49,334 nucleotides of DNA from Gammaproteobacteria bacterium (GCA_021325195.1 JAJPHQ010000115.1:1-49334), one strand, 5' to 3'; shown: positions 35,775 through 44,967, counted from the stretch's first letter. The notes: a model not told the origin generated them from the sequence alone. Program-made: numbers and translations.

Positions 35775-37694
35775 TCAGTCGTGATCCGGGTCGCCGCCGG
35801 CCGGCTGGGTGCCGCGTTTCTCGACGCGCGTGCGCAGCAACGCCCGGTCCGCCCGGCGCAGCGTCGATTCCAGCGGCTCCTCGCCCTCGCGCAGCGCCCA
35901 GCCCAGCGAGAACGACACCGGCGAGGCCTCGGCCGCCGCGGCCTGCAGCCGTTCGGCGACCTCGCGGAGGGATTCCTCGCTGGCGTGCGGAATGATCACC
36001 GCGAACTCGTCGCCGCCCAGGCGCACCACTGCGTCGCCCCGTCGCGAGTTGGCCGTCAGCAGCGCGGCCATCTCGCACAGCAGTTCGTCACCGCGGTCGT
36101 GGCCCTCGGTGTCGTTGACGCGCTTGAAGTGATCGATGTCGACCACCACGCAGCCCCACACCTGCTCGCGCGCGGCGCGGTAGGTGAATGCCTCGAGGTA
36201 GCGGCGGTTGTAACAGCGGGTCAGCACGTCGCGCTGGTTCTGGTCGCGCAGGCGGCGCTCGTAGCGGTGGCGCAGGGTCACATCCTGGGCGGAGCCCAGG
36301 ATGTAGGGCACCGGTTCGGCATCGGGATAGAACACGAAGCGGTATTGCCACACCCGCCGCTCGCCGCTGCGCGTGACAAAGTGCAGCACGCCGGCGTCGC
36401 GGCGCAGCGTGTGGGTGCGTTCCAGGTAATCCTCGAAGGCGTGATGGGCTTCCTCGGCGATGAAATCGGACAGGTTGCGGCCGATCATCTCCTCGCGTTC
36501 GTAGCCCAGCGCCAGCGCCATCGCCGCGTTGACCTGCAGCAGCCGGCCGTCCAGGTCGTGCATCCAGACCATTGCCAGACCCGACTCCACCAGATCCTCG
36601 TAACGCCGGGATGCCTCGTCCAGCGCGTGCTGCATGGCCTTCTCGCCGGACTGGTCGCGCACGATCATCAGCCGCGCGGGTGCCTCGTCGCGGCGCACCA
36701 CGCCGCTGTCGGTGAGCACGTCGAATTCCTCGCCGTTGGCGCGGCGGTGCCGGTACGGCACGCTGCCGGACGGCAGCGAGCGGGCGCCGCCGCGCAGGTA
36801 TTCGCGCAGCCGCGCGGCGTCCGCGCTGGCAAACAGCTCGGTCAGGCTCATGTTCAGCATCTGGCTGCGGGTGTAGCCATAGCAGGCCAGCGCCGCGGCA
36901 TTGACGTCGAGGATGCGCAGGTCGCTGCCGGCGAACAGCAGCACCGGCAGCGGGTTGTCGTCGAACAGCAGGCGCATCTCGTCGGCGCGGCGCTGCGCGA
37001 GCTGCCGCAGTTCGAGTTCCTCGGTCACGTCGCGCGCGACGCCGACCAGCCCGGCCACCCGGCCGCGCCCGTCGTGGATCGGCAGCTTGGTGACCAGGAA
37101 GCTCCGCTCGCCCTGCCCCGGCACCTCCTGCTTTTCGCGGAACAGGGTCGGCAGATCCCGTTGCAGGCAGACGCGGTCGTTCTCCTCGTAAACCAGTGCC
37201 AGCTGTTCGGGCAGCATGTCGCTGTCACGCAGGCCGATCACGTCCTCCGCGCGTCGCCCCACCAGCGAGGCCGCGGCGGTGTTGGCGAACACGTAGCGGC
37301 TTTCGCGGTCCTTGACGAATACGGGATCACGGTCCTGCTCGCAGATCACCTGTGCAAGTTCGGCTAGACGGCCGAGCCGCGCCCGCAGCAGATAGAGCAC
37401 CAGTCCCGCGGCCGAGAGCGCCAGCAGCCCGCAGACCGCCAGCACGGTTCGCAGCACAACCGCATCGACAGGAATCTCGTCGGGGAACACCAGCACGGCC
37501 AGGATAGCGGCCGCCACGATCAGCAGCAGGATCCCGGTCCAGCCGTGCACGCGCACGGAACCCCGGATGCCGGGCACGGCATCGAGAATCCCGCGGCTCC
37601 AGCGTTTTTCCGCCACTTCAGCCCCCTGTCGGCGTGCGGACTCGTATCCGCGCAGCCTGCGCATCGTGGATGAGCGCAAGGCTGCAAAAGCCAT
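35775..37694 (-). CDS. Membrane PAS-PAS-PAS-GGDEF diguanylate cyclase
   Basis: The 639-residue protein has two N-terminal membrane helices (WTGILLLIVAAAILAVLVF and VLAVCGLLALSAAGLVLYLL) and three PAS/PAC modules, each ending in forms such as VGVARDVTEE, MIVRDQSGEK and ILGSAQDVTLRHR. A GGDEF domain follows, with an intact active site (RLGGDEFAVI) and an RxxD inhibitory site (RRGD, five residues before GGDEF). It should make c-di-GMP and be subject to product inhibition. No EAL domain is present. The start is the ATG at 37694; the frame opens at a TTG at 37715. Clp at 3.7 kb is a plausible downstream sensor of this signal. Confidence 0.93.
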   Translation of the reverse strand: MAFAALRSSTMRRLRGYESARRQGAEVAEKRWSRGILDAVPGIRGSVRVHGWTGILLLIVAAAILAVLVFPDEIPVDAVVLRTVLAVCGLLALSAAGLVLYLLRARLGRLAELAQVICEQDRDPVFVKDRESRYVFANTAAASLVGRRAEDVIGLRDSDMLPEQLALVYEENDRVCLQRDLPTLFREKQEVPGQGERSFLVTKLPIHDGRGRVAGLVGVARDVTEELELRQLAQRRADEMRLLFDDNPLPVLLFAGSDLRILDVNAAALACYGYTRSQMLNMSLTELFASADAARLREYLRGGARSLPSGSVPYRHRRANGEEFDVLTDSGVVRRDEAPARLMIVRDQSGEKAMQHALDEASRRYEDLVESGLAMVWMHDLDGRLLQVNAAMALALGYEREEMIGRNLSDFIAEEAHHAFEDYLERTHTLRRDAGVLHFVTRSGERRVWQYRFVFYPDAEPVPYILGSAQDVTLRHRYERRLRDQNQRDVLTRCYNRRYLEAFTYRAAREQVWGCVVVDIDHFKRVNDTEGHDRGDELLCEMAALLTANSRRGDAVVRLGGDEFAVIIPHASEESLREVAERLQAAAAEASPVSFSLGWALREGEEPLESTLRRADRALLRTRVEKRGTQPAGGDPDHD

Positions 37695-37790
37695 GCGCAG
37701 CCACGGCGGACGCAACCCCGCGTCACATTTGTTGACACGGGCTACCCCCGGTCGCCGACCGGCGGCGGCATCCGGACACTCCGCGGCCGC

Positions 37791-38708
37791 TCACGCGCGC
37801 ATCAGCGTGGACTTGCCGAACAGGCTCTCGACCAGATCCACCGCCAGTTCCGCGGTCCGGTTGTGCTCGTCCAGCGCGGGATTCAGCTCCATCACGTCCA
37901 GCGATCCGATCTGGCCGGTGTCGGCGATCATTTCCATGCACAACTGCGCCTCGCGGTAGTTCGGACCGCCCGGCACGGTGGTGCCGACACCCGGCGCGAT
38001 CGAGGGGTCGAGAAAATCCACGTCGAAGCTGACGTGCAGATGGGTGCTGGCGTCGATGCCGGCCAGCGCCTCGCGCATCACCTGCTTCATGCCGACCTCG
38101 TCGATGTAGCGCATGTCGAAGATCTCGAGGCCGACGTCGTGCACCAGCCGCTTTTCGGGCGGATCGACCGACCGGATGCCGATCTGGCGGATGGCTTCAG
38201 AGGTGATCGCCGGCACCGCTCCGGCGAGGCCGGTCAACGCAAAGGGACCGAGGCCGCACAGGCAAGCCACCGGCATGCCGTGGAGGTTGCCCGAGGGGGT
38301 GATTTCGGCGGTGTTGAAATCGGCGTGCGCGTCCAGCCACAGCACCCGCAGCTTGCGGTCGTGCTCGCGGCAATGTTTCGCCACCGCCGAAATCGAACCG
38401 ATCGCGAGGCAGTGATCACCGCCCAGCAGGATCGGCAGCCGTGCCTGCGCGAGTTCCGCCCGCACCGCCTCGAACACGGCGCGGTTCCACGCCGTCACCT
38501 GTTCCAGATGCCGGTAACCGTTGTGCGGCGGCTCGACGGGATTCAGCGGACCGGCAAGGTTGCCGCGGTCGATCACGTCCAGGCCGCGCGCCCTCAACGC
38601 CTGCGGCAGGCCCGCCACGCGCAGCGCCTCCGGCCCCATCGAGGCACCGCGGTCCGCGGCACCGATGTCGGTAGGCGCACCGATCAACGAAACGGGTTTG
38701 ACGGGCAT
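37791..38708 (-). CDS. rocF: Arginase
   Basis: The 305-residue ureohydrolase has the di-manganese ligands in LLGGDHCLAIGS, VLWLDAHADFNT and VSFDVDFLDPS, and the arginase-type GNLHGMPVA and ELNPALDEHNRTAELAVDLV at the C-terminus. It splits arginine into ornithine and urea. The diguanylate cyclase and Hpt genes flank it on the same strand with small gaps. No ornithine aminotransferase is visible. Confidence 0.94.
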   Translation of the reverse strand: MPVKPVSLIGAPTDIGAADRGASMGPEALRVAGLPQALRARGLDVIDRGNLAGPLNPVEPPHNGYRHLEQVTAWNRAVFEAVRAELAQARLPILLGGDHCLAIGSISAVAKHCREHDRKLRVLWLDAHADFNTAEITPSGNLHGMPVACLCGLGPFALTGLAGAVPAITSEAIRQIGIRSVDPPEKRLVHDVGLEIFDMRYIDEVGMKQVMREALAGIDASTHLHVSFDVDFLDPSIAPGVGTTVPGGPNYREAQLCMEMIADTGQIGSLDVMELNPALDEHNRTAELAVDLVESLFGKSTLMRA

Positions 38709-38781
38709 CGCGGGGATTCGCCTGAGTTTTCAAAACCGCCAAGGATAGTCCGGCCGACGCCGGTACGGCCACATGAACCGA

Positions 38782-39132
38782 TCAGACGTTCGAAGCGATT
38801 GCCTGATCCAGCGCGGCCAGCAGGCGCTGGGCCAGCGGCGCCGCCACGGCATGATCGCGGCAGGCTGCACGCCCCGACAGCAGCTTGTCCAGTTGCCGGG
38901 CCGGTTCGCCCACGCTGTCGAGCCCGTAACAGGGCGCGGAACCGGACAGGCGATGCGACAGGTCGCGCAGGCGTTGCCAGGCTTCACTGTCCGGACCGCC
39001 TGCGCAGCCTCGCCATGCCTGGGCCAGCTCGTCGCGGAGCGCCGGGAGGGCCGCCAGGTAGCGCCGGCGCAACGCTTCCAGCCGCTGCTCGTAATCCTGC
39101 GGGGCCGCTTCCTTGTCCACCGGCTCGCCCAT
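38782..39132 (-). CDS. Single-domain Hpt phosphotransfer protein
   Basis: The 116-residue helical protein has the Hpt signature HRLSGSAPCYGLDSV with phosphorylatable His60. It has no other domain and no membrane segment. Such proteins pass phosphate between hybrid kinases and response regulators. Its partners are not in this window; both kinases present here are ordinary non-hybrid types. It lies about 70 bases upstream of arginase. Confidence 0.8.
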   Translation of the reverse strand: MGEPVDKEAAPQDYEQRLEALRRRYLAALPALRDELAQAWRGCAGGPDSEAWQRLRDLSHRLSGSAPCYGLDSVGEPARQLDKLLSGRAACRDHAVAAPLAQRLLAALDQAIASNV

Positions 39133-39168
39133 GACCGCTCACACGAATCCCTTGCCCGGGATTTCTGG

Positions 39169-39244
39169 TGGTGCCGCTTGTCCGACTCGAACGGACGACC
39201 TACTGATTACAAATCAGTTGCTCTACCAACTGAGCTAAAGCGGC
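39169..39244 (-). tRNA. tRNA-Thr (anticodon UGU)
   Basis: The minus strand folds into a complete 76-base cloverleaf including the encoded CCA. The acceptor stem is GCCGCTT/AAGCGGC, the D arm contains AGCTCAGTTGGTAGAGC, the anticodon arm is ACTGA-TTTGTAA-TCAGT with anticodon TGT, and the T arm contains GTTCGAGTC. UGU reads ACA and other threonine codons. Confidence 0.97.
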
Positions 39245-39252
39245 GCCGGCAC

Positions 39253-39280
39253 ACATCATCGCACGACACGCGCCGGTCAA
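39253..39280 (-). promoter_or_regulatory. Possible promoter of tRNA-Thr
   Basis: On the minus strand TTGACC (39280-39275) and TGATGT (39258-39253) are 16 bases apart, just upstream of the tRNA. The -35 overlaps the stop codon of the SPOR-protein gene. Confidence 0.4.
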
Positions 39281-39945
39281 AAACAATCGACCGGCCGAGC
39301 CTCCAGATCGCTGCGGCCGACCAGCCAGGTCTTCCAGTCGAACGCGCCCTGCCTCGGCAGGGCATAATCCACCCAGTACGCCGGCTGGGTTTCCACCCGT
39401 TCCTTCAGTTTCGGCGCGAAGCCCAGCGCGGCGATCCTGTCGAGCCGGCGCTGGGCGTTGTCGCGGTTGTGGAACAGGCCCAGCGAGATCGTGTTCTGCT
39501 GATCGCCCGCGGTCACCACGTAGTAATCCTGGATGCCCTTGGCCGACAGCGCACGCGCGGTCGCCAGAGCGCTCTCGCGGTCGGCGGTCGCGGGAAGATA
39601 GACCCAATAGCCGTGCAACTGGTTGACCTGTTCCTGCCGGTACTGGATGCGGGGCACGTGCGGCGACAACGCCTGCATCGCCGCGCGCATGTCGGTCTGG
39701 GTCTGGAAGGGACCCAGGGTTTCGCATCGGTCCGCTGGCGGTCCGGCTTCCCCGCTGGCGGAAGCGGCCGGTGGCGCGGGCCGCGGCGGCGGCGCGCGCG
39801 GCATCTCCGACAGCAACCGCAATTCGGGCACGCCGGGATCGGTCGCCGGCGGCAGCGGCGCCGGCCGCCCAGTGCCGAACAGCAGCCACGCGGCGGCGCC
39901 GAGGTTCAGGGCCAGCAACAGCAGGAACAACAGGCGAAGGAACAT
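39277..39945 (-). CDS. Membrane-anchored SPOR-domain protein
   Basis: The 222-residue protein starts with a membrane helix (MFLRLLFLLLLALNLGAAAW), continues with a Pro/Ala-rich periplasmic linker, and ends with a SPOR-like domain (HGYWVYLPATADRESALATA and TISLGLFHNRDNAQRRLDRI). SPOR domains bind glycan strands stripped of stem peptides at the division site. I start at the ATG at 39945, since the upstream frame belongs to coaX sequence. It follows coaX by 31 bases on the same strand. Confidence 0.85.
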   Translation of the reverse strand: MFLRLLFLLLLALNLGAAAWLLFGTGRPAPLPPATDPGVPELRLLSEMPRAPPPRPAPPAASASGEAGPPADRCETLGPFQTQTDMRAAMQALSPHVPRIQYRQEQVNQLHGYWVYLPATADRESALATARALSAKGIQDYYVVTAGDQQNTISLGLFHNRDNAQRRLDRIAALGFAPKLKERVETQPAYWVDYALPRQGAFDWKTWLVGRSDLEARPVDCF

Positions 39946-39976
39946 CGGATCCAGACCGGCGGCGAGCGCTCCCATC

Positions 39977-40765
39977 TTACGGTACGGCCGTGTTCTCCGA
40001 ATGCGCAGCGGACCACAGCGCGAGTCCTTGCAGCACCGCATCCCCGATCACCCGCGCTCTGCAACCGGCGCGTTCCAGCCACGCGGCCAGCGGCGGCGCC
40101 CAGCCGCCGTGCAACCACGTCTCGGCATCGCCCAGCGTCGTTCGCTGCTGCGCCGCGAACCATTCCGTCAGCGCGCCCGCCGCGTTCCAGCAACCGGCGC
40201 GCAGCGCCCGTTCGGTGTCGTCGCCGTTCGCCGTGTCGAATGCGTCGGGATTGGAATCGGCGATGGCCGTGGCGCCGCGCAGGCCGGCGAGCATCAGCTG
40301 CGGCGATGCCGAGATCAGCCCCGCGCGGTGCACGCCTTGCGCGTCGATCGCGTCCAGCGTCAGCGCGGTGCCGCAACCTGCCACGACCGCTGCGCCGCGG
40401 ACGCGGGCGTGCACGGCGACCAGCGCGAGAAAGCGATCGATCCCGAACCGTTCCGCCACCGCATAGCTGTTGGTGATGCCGCACGCCCTGCGCGGCGAAC
40501 GCAGCCACGCCACTTGAGCCGCCGGAAAACGTCGCAAGGCCTCGTGCAGCCGCGCGGCACGCCCGGACGAGACCACCGAGGCGACCAGCACGCGCGAGGG
40601 CAATGGCCAAGCCGACAGATGCGCGGCCAGCAGCTCGGCAAACCGCTCGTGGTCCCAGTCCAGCGCGAACACGCCGTCGAGCCCGCCGTCCGGCAGCCGC
40701 GCGCCTTTCAGCCGCGAGTTGCCCAGATCGAACAGCCAGGTTTCGCCGCGCGCGGCCGTGCTCAT
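39977..40765 (-). CDS. coaX: Type III pantothenate kinase
   Basis: CoaX phosphorylates pantothenate in CoA synthesis. The 262-residue ASKHA-fold enzyme has the phosphate-1 motif LFDLGNSRLKGA (Asp13), YAVAERFGIDRFLALVAVH and the catalytic VVAGCGTALTLDAID. Type III kinases are not feedback-inhibited by CoA. The ATG at 40765 overlaps the birA stop (ATGA). A birA-coaX-SPOR operon is also seen in other gammaproteobacteria. Confidence 0.93.
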   Translation of the reverse strand: MSTAARGETWLFDLGNSRLKGARLPDGGLDGVFALDWDHERFAELLAAHLSAWPLPSRVLVASVVSSGRAARLHEALRRFPAAQVAWLRSPRRACGITNSYAVAERFGIDRFLALVAVHARVRGAAVVAGCGTALTLDAIDAQGVHRAGLISASPQLMLAGLRGATAIADSNPDAFDTANGDDTERALRAGCWNAAGALTEWFAAQQRTTLGDAETWLHGGWAPPLAAWLERAGCRARVIGDAVLQGLALWSAAHSENTAVP

Positions 40766-41838
40766 GAGGGATGCACCGACACTTCCGCGCTGTCCACCGT
40801 GCGCAGCGCGTGGCCGACCCGCACCCGCAAGGCGCCGCGCGCATCCACGCCCGCGCCGATGCCTTCGAAGACGCCGCGCGGATCGTCGATGCGCAGGCGG
40901 CGCCCGGACAAGGCATCGCGTTCCTCCCACGCCCCGGCGAACGCGGCGAATCCATCGGTGTCGAAGATCTCCAGGGCCTCGCACAGGCGCGCGATCAGCG
41001 CGGCCGCCAGCGCGTTGCGCGAGGGCGGCGTGCCGCGGCACAGGTCCGCCAGATCGGTGACGGCGCGATCGAGCGCCGCGCGCAGCGCGTGCGGCAGGCG
41101 CAGGTTGATCCCGATCCCGATCACCGCATGGCAGGGCCCCATGAATTCACCGCCCAGTTCGATCAGGATGCCGCCCAGTTTCGCATCGCGATGCACCAGA
41201 TCATTGGGCCACTTCAAGGCCACGCCGCGCACGCCGCAATCTTCCAGCGCGCGCACCGCCGCGATGCCCACCGCCAACGACAGCCCCGACACCGCCGCGT
41301 ATCCGCCCCGGAAAAGCTTGAGACAGGAAAACTGCAGGTTGGCGGCCGGCGGTGACCGCCAGGTGCGGCCCCGGCGTCCGCGTCCGGCGCTTTGCGATTC
41401 CGCGAACACGAACGAGCGATCCGGCAGCGCCCCGGCGCGGCGCGCGATCTCGCTGGAGGTGGAGTCCAGCCGCCAGTGCGTTTCCAGCGCGCCGATGTGC
41501 CGTGCGGCGGGACCCAGGCATTTCCGGATCCGCGCCGCGTCCAGCCATTCCAGCGGATGCACCAGCCGGTAGCCCCTTCCGGGGACGGTTTCGATTTCCA
41601 GACCCTCGCCGCGCAATCCCTCGATCTGTTTCCACACCGCCGCCCGGGAAATGCCCAGCTTGCGCGCCAACCCGGGTCCCGCGACCGGCCTGCCGGCGGC
41701 CAGCAGGTTCAGCAAGGGGACCGGAGCCGCGGCGCCGGCGGCCCTTGCCCGTGAATGCCGGCCGCCGTCTTGCGCCGGGCGGCTGCGGCGTCCGACTGGC
41801 GGCGCGCCGGGGGTTCTGTCATGATGGTGGTTCGGCAT
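40762..41838 (-). CDS. birA: Biotin ligase / biotin operon repressor BirA
   Basis: The protein has an N-terminal winged helix (VAGPGLARKLGISRAAVWKQ), the biotin-binding ESQSAGRGRRGRTWRSP, the ATP-site ALKWPNDLV and GGILIELGGE, GIGINLR and an SH3-like C-terminal domain. It attaches biotin to carboxylases and, through the HTH, can repress biotin genes. The ATG at 41838 gives 358 residues, about 35 more than usual; the extra N-terminus (MPNHHHDR) is low-complexity and no nearer ATG/GTG exists in frame. It overlaps by spacing with a divergent small secreted gene. Confidence 0.92.
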   Translation of the reverse strand: MPNHHHDRTPGAPPVGRRSRPAQDGGRHSRARAAGAAAPVPLLNLLAAGRPVAGPGLARKLGISRAAVWKQIEGLRGEGLEIETVPGRGYRLVHPLEWLDAARIRKCLGPAARHIGALETHWRLDSTSSEIARRAGALPDRSFVFAESQSAGRGRRGRTWRSPPAANLQFSCLKLFRGGYAAVSGLSLAVGIAAVRALEDCGVRGVALKWPNDLVHRDAKLGGILIELGGEFMGPCHAVIGIGINLRLPHALRAALDRAVTDLADLCRGTPPSRNALAAALIARLCEALEIFDTDGFAAFAGAWEERDALSGRRLRIDDPRGVFEGIGAGVDARGALRVRVGHALRTVDSAEVSVHPS

Positions 41839-41859
41839 GCTGAGGATCCGGGGGCTGCC

Positions 41860-42237
41860 ATGAAACACCTGTCGTTGCTGGTGACGGTGTTGTTGGCCGG
41901 TGGTCTGCCGCTGACGGCGGCGGCGCTCGATTATGGCCCAAGCCGGCCGATGCTGGCCGTGGAAACCGGCGCACCGCAGTTGCCCGGTTCGCGCAGCCAG
42001 TCCTCGTCGTTCGAAAGCGCCAACCGTCCCGATTCCTCCGACGATCCGGAAGCGGAAGCAGAAGTCCCGGCGCCTGCGGCCCCGCCCCGCGACACGCGCC
42101 CGGCGGCCACCGGCGGCGAACATCTGCGGCCCCCCGGCACTTCTTCCGCCAGGAACAAGACCCCGCCACCCGCCAAGCCCGCGCACGAAGGCACGGGGCT
42201 TTCGTGGCAGGCTCTGCTTCCGGGTTCGATCCAGTAA
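41860..42237 (+). CDS. Small secreted Pro-rich protein, unknown function
   Basis: The 125-residue protein has a signal peptide (MKHLSLLVTVLLAGGLPLTAAA) and a mature part rich in Pro, Ala, Ser, Glu and Arg that looks disordered. It closes with the conserved-looking tail LSWQALLPGSIQ. GGGGG precedes the ATG. No domain is recognised. It starts 21 bases from birA on the other strand and converges with phoQ, so it likely has its own promoter between the two divergent starts. Confidence 0.65.
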   Translation: MKHLSLLVTVLLAGGLPLTAAALDYGPSRPMLAVETGAPQLPGSRSQSSSFESANRPDSSDDPEAEAEVPAPAAPPRDTRPAATGGEHLRPPGTSSARNKTPPPAKPAHEGTGLSWQALLPGSIQ

Positions 42238-42248
42238 GCGCGGCGGCG

Positions 42249-43712
42249 CTACAACGCGGGAAAGCTGACCCGGAAACGCGCGCCGCCCAGTTCTTCGGAA
42301 CGGTCCACGTGCATGCTGCCGCGGTACGAGCGGACGATGTCCTCCACGATCGCGAGTCCGATGCCGTGTCCCTGCACGCGCTCGTCGCCGCGCACGCCGC
42401 GTTGCAGCACGCGTTCCAGCTGTGCCGGCGGAATGCCCGGCCCGTCGTCCTCCACCACCAGATCCAGGCCCGGGCGCCACACGCGCGGATTGGTCGGCGG
42501 CAGGCTGCGCACGCCCAGCAGCACGCGGTGTCGCGCCCATTTGAATGCGTTCTCCAGCAGATTGCCCAGCAGCTCGAGCAGATCGCCTTCCTCGCCGTAG
42601 AAGCGTGCTTTTTCGTCGATGTCGAACTCGCACAGGATGTTCTTGCGTGCGTAGACCCGTTCCAGGCTGCGCACCACCGCCTCGGCGTGACCCTGCAGGG
42701 GGATCGGCGCCGCGTAGGTGGTGTGTCCCGATGCCTTCGCGCGTGCGAGCTGGTACGCGACGATCTGGTCCATCCGCTGCACCTGCTCGAGCAGGCCCTT
42801 GCGCAGGTCCTGCTCGCTCTCGCTGCCGGACTCCAGGCGCGAACGCGCGACCGCCAGCGGCGTCTTCAGGCTGTGCGCCAGGTCATCCAGCGTGTTGCGG
42901 TAACGCGAGAGGTGTTCGCGCTCGCTCTCGATGAAGCGGTTGAGGCCGAAGGTCAGCCCGGACAGCTCCCGTGGATAGGGCCCGGACAGCCGTTCGGCCT
43001 CGCCGCGCTCGATCTTTTCCAGGTCGCCCGCCACCCTCCGCAGCGGCCACAGGCTCCAGCGCAGCAGGATCTGCTGCAGCACCAGCAGCGCCAGGCCCAG
43101 CGCGCCCAGCCATCCGAACAGGGTGCGCCGGAACGCCGCCAGTTCGGCCTGGTAAGGCGCCTCGTTCTCGGCGATATCGACGGTCAGGCGGTAGCTGCGC
43201 TGGTTCTGCAGATCCCATTCCACGCCGTAGCTCAACAGGTACACGTTGCCGGCCGGCGTGGACAACGGGCCCTCGAACACGATCCGGCCCGGCGGCAGCA
43301 GGGTATCGAACGGCAATTCGCGTCCCAGCGTGGACTGCGATTCCCAGCGGAAACCGTTTTCCCCCAGCAGTACCGCGTACAGGCCCGATCCCGGCCGGTT
43401 GAAATCGGCGTTCGGCGGCAGGTCGGGTGGGAACACCGTGCCGGTGCGGTTGTTGATCTCGATGCCGGCAAGATAAGCGTAGGCATAGCTCTGCAGGCGG
43501 CCGCGCAACGCCGACAACGCGGCCTGTGCGTAGGCGCGATCCAGCGCGAATCCCGTCAGGCCCAGGAATCCGGCCAGCACCAGCCCGGTCGCGATGGTCG
43601 AACGCGCGCCCAGCGAGAGCGGGCGCCGCACCGGGCCCGACGCGGGAGCCGGCCGCTCGGTCAGACGGCGCCACCATGCGGGGCGCCAGGAAGGGCTGGT
43701 GGATCGATCCAT
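42249..43712 (-). CDS. phoQ: Sensor histidine kinase, PhoQ type
   Basis: The 487-residue kinase has TM helices at about 37-56 and 197-217 around a periplasmic sensor domain, a HAMP segment, phosphoacceptor His280 in LDDLAHSLKTPLAVARSRLE, and the ATPase boxes LLENAFKWA, LVVEDDGPGI and GHGIGLAIVEDIV. Family PhoQ proteins respond to low Mg2+, acidity or antimicrobial peptides. The sensor domain here has no obvious run of acidic residues, so its ligand is open. It follows phoP by 114 bases. Confidence 0.88.
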   Translation of the reverse strand: MDRSTSPSWRPAWWRRLTERPAPASGPVRRPLSLGARSTIATGLVLAGFLGLTGFALDRAYAQAALSALRGRLQSYAYAYLAGIEINNRTGTVFPPDLPPNADFNRPGSGLYAVLLGENGFRWESQSTLGRELPFDTLLPPGRIVFEGPLSTPAGNVYLLSYGVEWDLQNQRSYRLTVDIAENEAPYQAELAAFRRTLFGWLGALGLALLVLQQILLRWSLWPLRRVAGDLEKIERGEAERLSGPYPRELSGLTFGLNRFIESEREHLSRYRNTLDDLAHSLKTPLAVARSRLESGSESEQDLRKGLLEQVQRMDQIVAYQLARAKASGHTTYAAPIPLQGHAEAVVRSLERVYARKNILCEFDIDEKARFYGEEGDLLELLGNLLENAFKWARHRVLLGVRSLPPTNPRVWRPGLDLVVEDDGPGIPPAQLERVLQRGVRGDERVQGHGIGLAIVEDIVRSYRGSMHVDRSEELGGARFRVSFPAL

Positions 43713-43826
43713 CGGGAAGGGTGATCGTGCCGCACGCGCGGAAACGCTTGGTGCATGATGATCCGTGCGGCGGCGCCGCGCGGCAACTGGATGCGGAGCC
43801 GGGCGCGGCAGTCCGCCGCGCGACGG

Positions 43827-44519
43827 TCACTCGGCCTGCGTTTCGTCGCGTGGAATCGCGAAACGGTAGCCGCGCCCGCGCACGGTCTCGATCGGCTTCA
43901 GCGTGCCGGCCGGATCGAGCTTGCGGCGCAGGCGGCCGATGAACACCTCCAGCACGTTGGAATCGCGATCGAAATCCTGCTGGTAGATGTGCTCGGTCAG
44001 GTCCGCCTTGGACACCAGCTCGCCCGCGTGCAGCATCAGGTATTCCAGCACCTTGTATTCGTAGCTGGTGAGGTCGATGGGCTTGTCGTCCACGCTCACC
44101 GTCTGCGCGGTGGTGTCCAGCCGGATCGGCCCGCACGACAGCACCGGTTTGGACCAGCCCGAGGCGCGCCGCACCAGCGCGTTGATCCGCGCCAGCAGCT
44201 CCTCGACGTGGAAGGGCTTGACCAGGTAATCGTCGGCGCCGAATTTCAGCCCTTCCACCTTGTCCTGCCAGGACGAACGCGCGGTGAGGATCAGGATCGG
44301 GTAGGTGCGACCTTCCTTGCGCAAGGCCTCGATCAATTCCATGCCCGACAGCTTGGGCAGGCCCAGATCGACGATCGCCAGGTCGAACGGCACCTCGCGG
44401 CCCAGATACAGGCCTTCCTCGCCGTCCGATGCGGCATCCACCGCGAAACCGTCGCGTTTCAGCCGCGCGGCCAGGGTCTCACGCAACGGTGCCTCGTCCT
44501 CCACCAGCAGAATGCGCAT
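43827..44519 (-). CDS. phoP: Response regulator, PhoP type
   Basis: The 230-residue OmpR-family regulator has Asp51 in FDLAIVDLGLPKLSGMELIE, the switch ILTARSSWQDKVEGLKFGADD, and DYLVKPFHVEELLARI. Its winged helix ends VLEVFIGRLRRKLDP and VRGRGYRFAIP. It matches xanthomonad PhoP. Its ATG shares one base with the stop of the PepSY gene upstream (TGATG), so the three genes form one operon. Confidence 0.93.
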   Translation of the reverse strand: MRILLVEDEAPLRETLAARLKRDGFAVDAASDGEEGLYLGREVPFDLAIVDLGLPKLSGMELIEALRKEGRTYPILILTARSSWQDKVEGLKFGADDYLVKPFHVEELLARINALVRRASGWSKPVLSCGPIRLDTTAQTVSVDDKPIDLTSYEYKVLEYLMLHAGELVSKADLTEHIYQQDFDRDSNVLEVFIGRLRRKLDPAGTLKPIETVRGRGYRFAIPRDETQAE

Positions 44520-44839
44520 CAGTGTCCACCTCGCTCATCGTGCCTGGGTTGCGGTTTGGCCGGTTCATTGGAATGCAGCTGCATCACGCGCACGTGCCCC
44601 TGCGGCGTCAGCACCTTGATCCGGTACAGCTTGGTCTGGCCGCGCGGAATGGTGTCCGCGGCAAGGATGCGCCCGTTGGTCTGATGCTGCACCTGCTTGA
44701 CGGCCTGCTCCAGGCTCATCTGCTGCGGGGGCGGCGGCGCGGTCCTGGCCGGCTTGCCGCCCTTCTGCTGCGCGAACGCCGGCACGCCGCCGATCAAGGC
44801 GGCCAGCGCCAACATCGCGATGCAGGAACGAATCGACAC
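44519..44839 (-). CDS. Small periplasmic PepSY-domain protein
   Basis: The 106-residue protein begins at a GTG (44839) with GGAGAG at good spacing. It has a signal peptide (SCIAMLALAALIGGVPAFAQ) and a single PepSY-like domain (SLEQAVKQVQHQTNGRILAA then LYRIKVLTPQGHVRVMQL). PepSY proteins are proposed inhibitors or chaperones in the periplasm. Its position as the first gene of a phoPQ operon suggests it modulates PhoQ, which is inference. ATGs at 44890 and 44902 give longer forms with a poor signal. Confidence 0.8.
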   Translation of the reverse strand: MSIRSCIAMLALAALIGGVPAFAQQKGGKPARTAPPPPQQMSLEQAVKQVQHQTNGRILAADTIPRGQTKLYRIKVLTPQGHVRVMQLHSNEPAKPQPRHDERGGH

Positions 44840-44967
44840 GCCGGCTCTCCGACGAATGCCCGGGAAACGGGCATGGCTGGCAGCGATCATCCCGCCGGCC
44901 ATTGAATTCGTGCTGAACCGGGTTGCGCGGCCGGTGCCGGCCGTGACGAACGCATGCCGGCTGGCCG

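Noticed and set aside
37722-37745. Clp/FNR-type palindrome upstream of the diguanylate cyclase (GTCACATTTGTTGACAC)
   Set aside because: Only imperfect dyad symmetry, with half-sites that do not match TGTGA-N6-TCACA or TTGAT-N4-ATCAA.
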